DNA of 64,000 nucleotides. Source: Ga0077523 sp038324085 (lineage in GTDB: Bacteria > Pseudomonadota > Gammaproteobacteria > Burkholderiales > Ga0077523). Positions within the stretch are counted from its first letter, which is position 1, and each line of letters opens with the position of its first letter. Shown piece by piece: positions 59,114 to 64,000 of the stretch. The stretch is from positions 1 through 64,000 of the forward strand of contig JBBQHP010000016.1 in the NCBI GenBank assembly GCA_038324085.1, read 5' to 3'. Made by a program: the position numbers and the translations under genes. The notes under the pieces were generated by a model. The model did not search any database. It was given only the letters and a program-made list of their open reading frames with translations, and had not been told where the DNA came from.

Positions 59114-59226
59114 GATTTTCGGGTGACCCTGAAGCGGTATGGCATCCGACGCGAAACAGCAGGGCGAAGGGTGGCATCGTCTAGTCGAAGCAACGCGGTT
59201 ATCGTTTGAAAGTTTCCTGACGCCTG

Positions 59227-60213
59227 ATGTTGCGACTCAGCACCCGCTCCCACGACGCCCCCAAGGCCTACGACAGCCTGATGGTGTTCACCGGCAACGC
59301 CAATCCGAGGCTGGCCGAGGAGGTGTGCAAACATCTCAATATCCATCTCGGGCGTGCAACCGTGGGTCGTTTCAGCGACGGCGAAGTGATGGTGGAACTG
59401 CTCGAGAACGTGCGCGGCAAGGACGTATTCGTGCTTCAGTCCACCTGCATGCCCACGAACGACAGCCTGATGGAGGTAATGCTGATCGTGGATGCGCTGC
59501 GCCGCTCTTCTGCGGGCCGCATCACCGCAGCGGTGCCGTACCTCGGTTATTCGCGCCAGGATCGCCGGCCGCGGTCCGCCCGCGTCGCCATCAGCGCGAA
59601 GGTCGTGGCAAACATGCTCCAGGCTGCGGGCGTGGACCGATTGCTCACCATGGATCTGCATGCCGACCAGATCCAGGGATTCTTCGACATCCCGGTCGAC
59701 AATATCTACGCTGCACCCATCCTGCTCGGCGACATCTGGAAGAACGGGCACCAGGACCTGGTGGTCGTATCGCCCGATGTGGGAGGCGTGGTTCGCGCCC
59801 GGGCGCTTGCCAAACGGCTCGAGTCCGATCTTGCAATCATCGACAAGCGTCGTCCGCGGCCCAACGTATCCACTGTGATGAACATCATCGGGGACGTGGC
59901 CGACCGCACGTGCGTGATCATGGACGACATGGTCGACACGGCGAACACGTTGTGCGAGGCCGCGGCAGCGCTGAAAGACAAGGGCGCACAGAAGGTTCTG
60001 GCGTACTGTACGCATCCGGTATTGTCGGGCAAGGCGGTGGAGCGGATCGAGACCTCGGTGCTCGACGAGCTGGTAGTGACCGACACGATTCCGCTGCGCG
60101 AGGAAGCGCAGCGATCGAAGCGCATCCGCCAGCTTCCCATCGCCGGTTTGCTCGCAGAGACGATGCTGAGAATCAGCAACGAAGATTCCGTGTCCTCGTT
60201 GTTCATGGAGTGA
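59227..60213 (+). CDS. prs: Ribose-phosphate pyrophosphokinase
   Basis: This 328-residue enzyme makes PRPP from ribose-5-phosphate and ATP. It has VFTGNANPRLAEEV, the flexible-loop PYLGYSRQDRRPR, DLHADQIQGFFDIPVDN, and the PRPP-binding CVIMDDMVDTANTL. The usual family N-terminus is AYDSLMVFTG, so the start lies at or above ATG 59227 rather than at the internal ATG 59281. It is followed by rplY. Confidence 0.95.
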   Translation: MLRLSTRSHDAPKAYDSLMVFTGNANPRLAEEVCKHLNIHLGRATVGRFSDGEVMVELLENVRGKDVFVLQSTCMPTNDSLMEVMLIVDALRRSSAGRITAAVPYLGYSRQDRRPRSARVAISAKVVANMLQAAGVDRLLTMDLHADQIQGFFDIPVDNIYAAPILLGDIWKNGHQDLVVVSPDVGGVVRARALAKRLESDLAIIDKRRPRPNVSTVMNIIGDVADRTCVIMDDMVDTANTLCEAAAALKDKGAQKVLAYCTHPVLSGKAVERIETSVLDELVVTDTIPLREEAQRSKRIRQLPIAGLLAETMLRISNEDSVSSLFME

Positions 60214-60311
60214 GTTCGGAGCAATGAACTCGAAACGTGGGACGGCACGAGCCGTCCTGTCGAAGGACGACGTCGGCTGGTCGCGGCAGGCGTCTGACAA
60301 AGGAGAAAACC

Positions 60312-60977
60312 ATGTCTATCGAAGTCGTCGCGATTCCGCGATCGTTGCAGGGAACGGGTGCGAGCCGCCGCCTGCGCAACACCGGCCGGACCCCGGGCAT
60401 CGTCTATGGAGGCGGGCAGCCTGCCCAGGCGATCGAGCTTGACCACAATGCGCTGTCGCGGCATCTCAAGTTGGAAGCGTTCCACGCTTCGATTCTGACG
60501 ATGAAGATCGGCGCCGAGAGCCAGCAGGTGCTGCTGCGCGACGTGCAGATGCACCCGTGGCGCCAGATGGTGCAGCACGTGGATTTCCAGCGCGTGGCCG
60601 CGGACGAGAAGATCCACGTCAAAGTGCCCTTGCACTTCGTCAATGCCGAGAATTCTCCAGGCGTGAAGCTCGGCCACGGCATCATCAGCCACGTATTGAA
60701 CGAAATCGAGATCACCTGCCTGCCGGCCGATCTGCCCGAGTTCATCGAGGTCGACCTGACCAACGTCGAACTCGGCGATTCGGTCCACCTGGCCGACCTC
60801 GCGTTTCCGAAGGGTGTGGAATCCGTGCAGTTCAAGCGGGGTGACAATCAGGTCGTTGCCACCATCCAGGTTCCGAGCGGCGCCAAGGAAGAAGAGGCTG
60901 AAGGCGCTGCTGCAGCGGCGCAGTCGGTCGCGGCGGTTCCCGCGGTCGCGCAGAAGGACAAGGACGAGAAGAAGTAG
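60312..60977 (+). CDS. rplY: 50S ribosomal protein L25/general stress protein Ctc
   Basis: This 221-residue protein is the long (TL5/CTC) form of L25. The N-terminal L25 domain binds 5S rRNA (GASRRLRNTGRTPGIVYGGG; HVDFQRVAADEKIHVKVPLHFVN), and a C-terminal beta domain is followed by an Ala/Glu/Lys-rich low-complexity tail. ATG 60312 follows an AAAGGAG site. A strong terminator lies after the gene. Confidence 0.95.
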   Translation: MSIEVVAIPRSLQGTGASRRLRNTGRTPGIVYGGGQPAQAIELDHNALSRHLKLEAFHASILTMKIGAESQQVLLRDVQMHPWRQMVQHVDFQRVAADEKIHVKVPLHFVNAENSPGVKLGHGIISHVLNEIEITCLPADLPEFIEVDLTNVELGDSVHLADLAFPKGVESVQFKRGDNQVVATIQVPSGAKEEEAEGAAAAAQSVAAVPAVAQKDKDEKK

Positions 60978-61004
60978 TCCGCCATTTCCTCGGGAATGGC
61001 TTGA

Positions 61005-61041
61005 GGCCCGCGCCGGGAGCGATTCCCGCGCGGGCCTTTTT
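61005..61041 (+). terminator. Intrinsic terminator after rplY
   Basis: GGCCCGCGC (61005-61013) pairs with GCGCGGGCC (61028-61036) and is followed by TTTTT. It should end the prs-rplY transcript, with pth starting 26 bp later. Confidence 0.85.
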
Positions 61042-61066
61042 CCCGCAATGCGACGGACGAAACGAC

Positions 61067-61642
61067 ATGCGGCTGGTAGTGGGACTCGGCAATCCGGGGC
61101 GCGAATACGAGGCGACGCGGCACAACGCGGGCTTCTGGTTCGTTCATCGCGTGGCGGACGCGCATGGTGCCGGACTGCGGATGGAACCGCGTTTCCACGG
61201 CCTCGTGGCGCGGGTGAGCGCACGCGGTCGGGAATGCTGGTTGCTCGAACCATCGACCTTCATGAATGCGAGCGGACGCTCGGTGGCCGCGCTCGCGCGC
61301 TTCTACAAGATCGAGCCGCAGGAAATGTTGGTGGTGCACGATGAACTCGATCTTCCGCCTGGCGGCGTAAAACTGAAGAAGGGTGGCGGAGCCGCCGGGC
61401 ACAATGGCCTGAAGGACATAATCGCGCACCTGGGCGCCGATTTCTGGCGATTGCGCATCGGCGTCGGTCACCCCGGGGATCGTGCCCAGGTCATCAACTA
61501 CGTGCTCGAGAAGCCCCGCAAGGAGGAGGACGATGCGATCGATGCCGCCATTGACCGCGGACTGGACGTCTGGCCGCTGCTGCTCGATGGCAATACCGAA
61601 GCGGCGATGCTGAAGCTGCACACCGATCAACCGAAGCGCTGA
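61067..61642 (+). CDS. pth: Peptidyl-tRNA hydrolase
   Basis: This 191-residue enzyme recycles stalled peptidyl-tRNA. It has VGLGNPGREYEATRHNAGF with the catalytic histidine, PSTFMNASGRSV, VVHDELDLPPGGVKLKKGGGAAGHNGLKDI, and RLRIGVGHPG. ATG 61067 gives the normal start; an in-frame GTG/TTG-type upstream frame runs back through the terminator. ychF follows 15 bp after its stop. Confidence 0.96.
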   Translation: MRLVVGLGNPGREYEATRHNAGFWFVHRVADAHGAGLRMEPRFHGLVARVSARGRECWLLEPSTFMNASGRSVAALARFYKIEPQEMLVVHDELDLPPGGVKLKKGGGAAGHNGLKDIIAHLGADFWRLRIGVGHPGDRAQVINYVLEKPRKEEDDAIDAAIDRGLDVWPLLLDGNTEAAMLKLHTDQPKR

Positions 61643-61657
61643 ATCGAGTATCCATAC

Positions 61658-62755
61658 ATGGCCCTGAAATGCGGAATCGTCGGTTTGCCCAACGTGGGCA
61701 AATCGACCTTGTTCAATGCGCTCACCAAGGCGGGCATCGCGGCTGAGAACTATCCTTTCTGCACCATCGAGCCCAATGTCGGCATCGTAGAGGTGCCGGA
61801 TCCGCGGCTCGTACAACTTGCAGCGATCGCCAAACCGCAGAGAGTGCTCCCGGCCACCGTTGAATTCGTCGACATCGCCGGATTGGTCGCCGGGGCTTCC
61901 AAAGGGGAAGGGCTCGGCAATCAGTTTCTCGCCACGATCCGTGAGACCGACGCCATTGCGCATGTGGTGCGCTGCTTCGACGATCCCAACGTGATTCACG
62001 TGGCGGGCAAGGTCGATCCGATCTCCGACATCGAAGTCATCGATACCGAACTGGCACTCGCCGATCTCGCCACTGTCGAAAAGCAGCTCGCCAAGAATGT
62101 GAAGGTGGCGAAGACGGGCGGCGACAAGGAGGCGCAACGACTTGTCGCCGTGCTCGAGAAATTGCAACCGGTGCTGGACCAGGCTCGGCCTGCACGGACG
62201 ATCGATCTGTCGAAGGAAGAACTCGCCGTCGTGCGGCCACTGTTTCTACTCACGATGAAGCCGGCCATGTACGTCGCCAACGTGGCAGAGGTCGGGGGCT
62301 TCGTCGACAATCCGTTGCTCGATCGAGTGCGCGAGCGAGCGGCCCGTGAAGGGGCGCCCGTCGTTGCGATCTGTGCTGCGCTCGAGGCCCAAATCGCCGA
62401 TCTGTCGGACGAGGACAAGCAGGTGTTTCTCGCCGACACCGGTATGGACGAGCCGGGCCTCAATCGCGTGATTCGCACGGCGTACACCCTGCTCGGATTG
62501 CAGACCTATTTCACGGCTGGCGAGAAGGAAGTGCGGGCCTGGACCATTCATAAGGGCGATACGGCGCCCCGCGCTGCCGCAGCGATACATACCGATTTCG
62601 AGAAAGGGTTCATCCGCGCCGAAGTCATCGGTCTCGACGACTACGTCGCCCTGAAGGGTGAACACGGGGCCAAGGAGGCAGGAAAAATGCGCCTCGAAGG
62701 CAAGGAGTACATCGTGCGCGATGGCGACGTGATGCACTTCCGGTTCAACGTCTGA
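61658..62755 (+). CDS. ychF: Redox-regulated ATPase YchF (Obg family)
   Basis: This 365-residue OBG-like P-loop protein prefers ATP over GTP. It has GLPNVGKSTLFNALTKAGI (G1), the G3 motif DIAGLVAGASKGEGLGNQFL, a diverged G4, and a C-terminal TGS domain (LQTYFTAGEKEVRAWTIHKGDTAPRAAAAIHTDFEKGFIRAEVI). It binds ribosomes and affects oxidative-stress responses in other bacteria. It is placed directly after pth, as usual. Confidence 0.96.
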   Translation: MALKCGIVGLPNVGKSTLFNALTKAGIAAENYPFCTIEPNVGIVEVPDPRLVQLAAIAKPQRVLPATVEFVDIAGLVAGASKGEGLGNQFLATIRETDAIAHVVRCFDDPNVIHVAGKVDPISDIEVIDTELALADLATVEKQLAKNVKVAKTGGDKEAQRLVAVLEKLQPVLDQARPARTIDLSKEELAVVRPLFLLTMKPAMYVANVAEVGGFVDNPLLDRVRERAAREGAPVVAICAALEAQIADLSDEDKQVFLADTGMDEPGLNRVIRTAYTLLGLQTYFTAGEKEVRAWTIHKGDTAPRAAAAIHTDFEKGFIRAEVIGLDDYVALKGEHGAKEAGKMRLEGKEYIVRDGDVMHFRFNV

Positions 62756-62777
62756 CGCGACTCTCGGCAGGGCGGCC

Positions 62778-63398
62778 TTGGACGCGATCATCTTCGATCT
62801 GGGCGGGGTGCTCATCGACTGGAACCCGCGCTATCTCTATGCGCCGGTGTTCGGCCCCGAACTCGACGCCATGGAGACTTTCCTTACGCAGGTGTGCCCA
62901 CCCGAGTGGAACCACCAGATGGACGGCGGATTGCCATTCGCAGATGCGGTTGCCGAGCGTCAGCGGCAGTTCCCGCACCACGCGGATCTGATCGCCCTCT
63001 GGAAGGACCGCTGGCCGCAGATGCTGGGCGATGCTTTCCCGGAAACGCTAGCAATCCTCGCGGAGTTGCGCGCGCGCGGTCATCGTCTGATTGCGCTGAC
63101 CAACTGGTCGGCCGAGACCTTTCCTGTCGCCCGCCAGCGCTTCGGGTTTCTCGACTGGTTCGAGGACATTGTGGTTTCCGGTGAAGTACGGGTCGCCAAA
63201 CCGGACCCCCGGATCTTTCGTCTGGCCCTCGAGCGCAATCGACTCGATGCCGCCCGGACCGTCTTCATCGACGACACCCGGGCCAATGTCGTTGCGGCGC
63301 TCGCTCTTGGACTGACGGCAGTTCACTTCCTCGATGCGCGATCACTACGCCTCGATCTCGAGCGCCTGGGCCTCCTCGCCGACTCCGCCGCGCCCTGA
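62778..63398 (+). CDS. HAD-superfamily hydrolase (haloacid dehalogenase-like)
   Basis: This 206-residue protein has motif I IIFDLGGVLIDWNP (DxG type with the nucleophile Asp), motif II ALTNWSAETF, the lysine in VAKPDPRIF, and motif IV FIDDTRANVVAA. It belongs to the YihX/2-haloacid dehalogenase-like group, probably a sugar-phosphate phosphatase. TTG 62778 suits best, as the protein then begins at DAIIFDLGG. It is 22 bp after ychF. Confidence 0.9.
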   Translation: MDAIIFDLGGVLIDWNPRYLYAPVFGPELDAMETFLTQVCPPEWNHQMDGGLPFADAVAERQRQFPHHADLIALWKDRWPQMLGDAFPETLAILAELRARGHRLIALTNWSAETFPVARQRFGFLDWFEDIVVSGEVRVAKPDPRIFRLALERNRLDAARTVFIDDTRANVVAALALGLTAVHFLDARSLRLDLERLGLLADSAAP

Positions 63399-63456
63399 CT
63401 GCGGGCAGCTTGCCGTGGAGCCCGACCGGTCGTTTCGGCTATTCGGCCATAGGGGC

Positions 63457-63484
63457 TAAAGAAGCGGGCTCGGCACGCCGTAAA
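63457..63484 (+). promoter_or_regulatory. Candidate sigma-28 (FliA) promoter
   Basis: TAAAGAAG (63457-63464) and GCCGTAAA (63477-63484) resemble the flagellar sigma-28 consensus TAAAGTTT-N11-GCCGATAA, here with a 12-base spacer. It lies about 97 bp before a YcgR-like gene, which in enteric bacteria is FliA-controlled. Confidence 0.4.
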
Positions 63485-63580
63485 CACTAACAAGCGTCAT
63501 GGGCGAACTGCGGGCAGAGCTTTCCAGAGCGGTTCCGATCGCCTGCCTACCAACTATTTGAGGCGAAATCGCAGTTTCGA

Positions 63581-64000
63581 ATGGATCAGCTCGTTGGGTT
63601 GGATCGATCGGTCAAGGCGGAGGGGTTCAGCTTTGAAGAGATGCGTCTTCAGGTCGGCGCACGCCTGCAACTGCAAGTCAACGCGGGTGTAAATTCCGCG
63701 CACTATGTCACGACGCTGATCGGCTTCGTGAAGGACGAATACCTGATCGTCCGCGTTCCTTTCGAAAATGGACTTTCGGTCGCGCTGCCACAGGAGGCGA
63801 CGGTGGTTATCCGGGCTCTGGCCGGAGTCCACGTATTCGCGTTCTCGTGCGTCGTGTTAAGGATATTCCTCAGCCCGATGTTCTACATGCACCTGTCGTT
63901 TCCGTCCAAGATCTCCGGAGCGCTCGTGCGGGAGGCTTTGCGGGCTGCAGTGGACGTCCCCGTTGAAGTCAGCGGGGCGGACGGGGTGACGGTGACGGCG
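63581..64000 (+). CDS. YcgR-like flagellar brake protein (partial, runs off the window)
   Basis: The window ends inside this gene after 140 codons with no stop. The visible part matches the YcgR N-terminal domain: a variable start, then FSFEEMRLQVGARLQLQV, a beta-rich TLIGFVKDEYLIVRVP and GLSVALPQEATVVIRALAGVHVFAFSCVVLRI core. A C-terminal PilZ (c-di-GMP-binding) domain is expected beyond the window. YcgR slows flagellar rotation when c-di-GMP rises. ATG 63581 is the likely start, with only a weak GAGGCG site upstream. Confidence 0.75.
   Translation, partial: MDQLVGLDRSVKAEGFSFEEMRLQVGARLQLQVNAGVNSAHYVTTLIGFVKDEYLIVRVPFENGLSVALPQEATVVIRALAGVHVFAFSCVVLRIFLSPMFYMHLSFPSKISGALVREALRAAVDVPVEVSGADGVTVTA

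Overview
The window is high-GC bacterial chromosome with a gene order typical of Betaproteobacteria. The blocks that indicate this are gpmA-envC-ctpA-moeB; rhodanese-grxC-secB-SH3-gpsA; DUF2244-coxB-coxA-ctaG-ctaE with surf1, ctaA, ctaB and sco; ftsE-ftsX beside ftsY and rpoH; rsmD-coaD-fdx; and lolB-ispE-tRNA-Gln-prs-rplY-pth-ychF. Genus cannot be fixed from the sequence alone. Start codons are often GTG or TTG, and adjacent genes very often share a 4-bp ATGA, GTGA or TTGA overlap.

Region 1 (1-10929) is the right-hand part of an O-antigen/LPS locus. Its left edge holds two insertion-sequence remnants. It then encodes a WbpV-like epimerase, a WbpL/WecA-like initiating sugar-phosphate transferase, a VapBC-like toxin-antitoxin pair lodged inside the locus, a WbpM-like UDP-GlcNAc 4,6-dehydratase, GT2, GT2, UDP-glucuronate 4-epimerase, GT25, a Wzy/WaaL-like polymerase or ligase, and a GT9 heptosyltransferase-like enzyme. 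No flippase or O-antigen ABC exporter is seen, so the locus probably continues to the left.

Region 2 (11266-18349) opens with a periplasmic protein of unusual build: a protease-like domain with two of three catalytic residues replaced, coiled coils and two TonB/TolA C-terminal-like domains. The minus-strand operon dacA-dat-ybeD-lipB-lipA follows, then a PCu(A)C copper chaperone and a small heat-shock protein.

Region 3 (18594-33302) is core housekeeping: argB, a pyrimidine nucleotidase and slmA; the gpmA-envC-ctpA-moeB operon (cell separation and glycolysis); the rhodanese-grxC-secB-SH3-gpsA run; trmL; a solitary ExeA/MshM-like ATPase; comF; bioC; and a DUF2244 protein leading into the oxidase genes.

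Region 4 (33322-41846) is a complete aa3-type cytochrome c oxidase locus. It has the structural subunits, the Cu assembly factors CtaG, SURF1 and Sco plus a second Sco-like CxxxC protein, and heme A synthesis (ctaA, ctaB). Across a bidirectional terminator lies rpoH, whose promoter carries a near-perfect CIRCE operator for the HrcA repressor.

Region 5 (42854-55499) holds ftsE-ftsX, ftsY, a catalytic/non-catalytic M16 peptidase pair, rsmD, coaD, a 4Fe-4S ferredoxin, a branched-chain amino-acid-type binding protein, mutM, and a four-gene GldA/GldF/GldG/DUF4340 ABC system. Region 6 (55735-64000) holds a TPR lipoprotein, lolB, ispE, tRNA-Gln(TTG), prs, rplY, pth, ychF, a HAD hydrolase, and the start of a YcgR-like flagellar brake gene that runs off the window.

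No CRISPR array, rRNA or prophage is seen. The most unusual items are the protease-like/TolA-like fusion protein, the CIRCE-controlled rpoH promoter, the probable CTG start of envC, the second Sco-like protein, and the toxin-antitoxin module inside the O-antigen locus.
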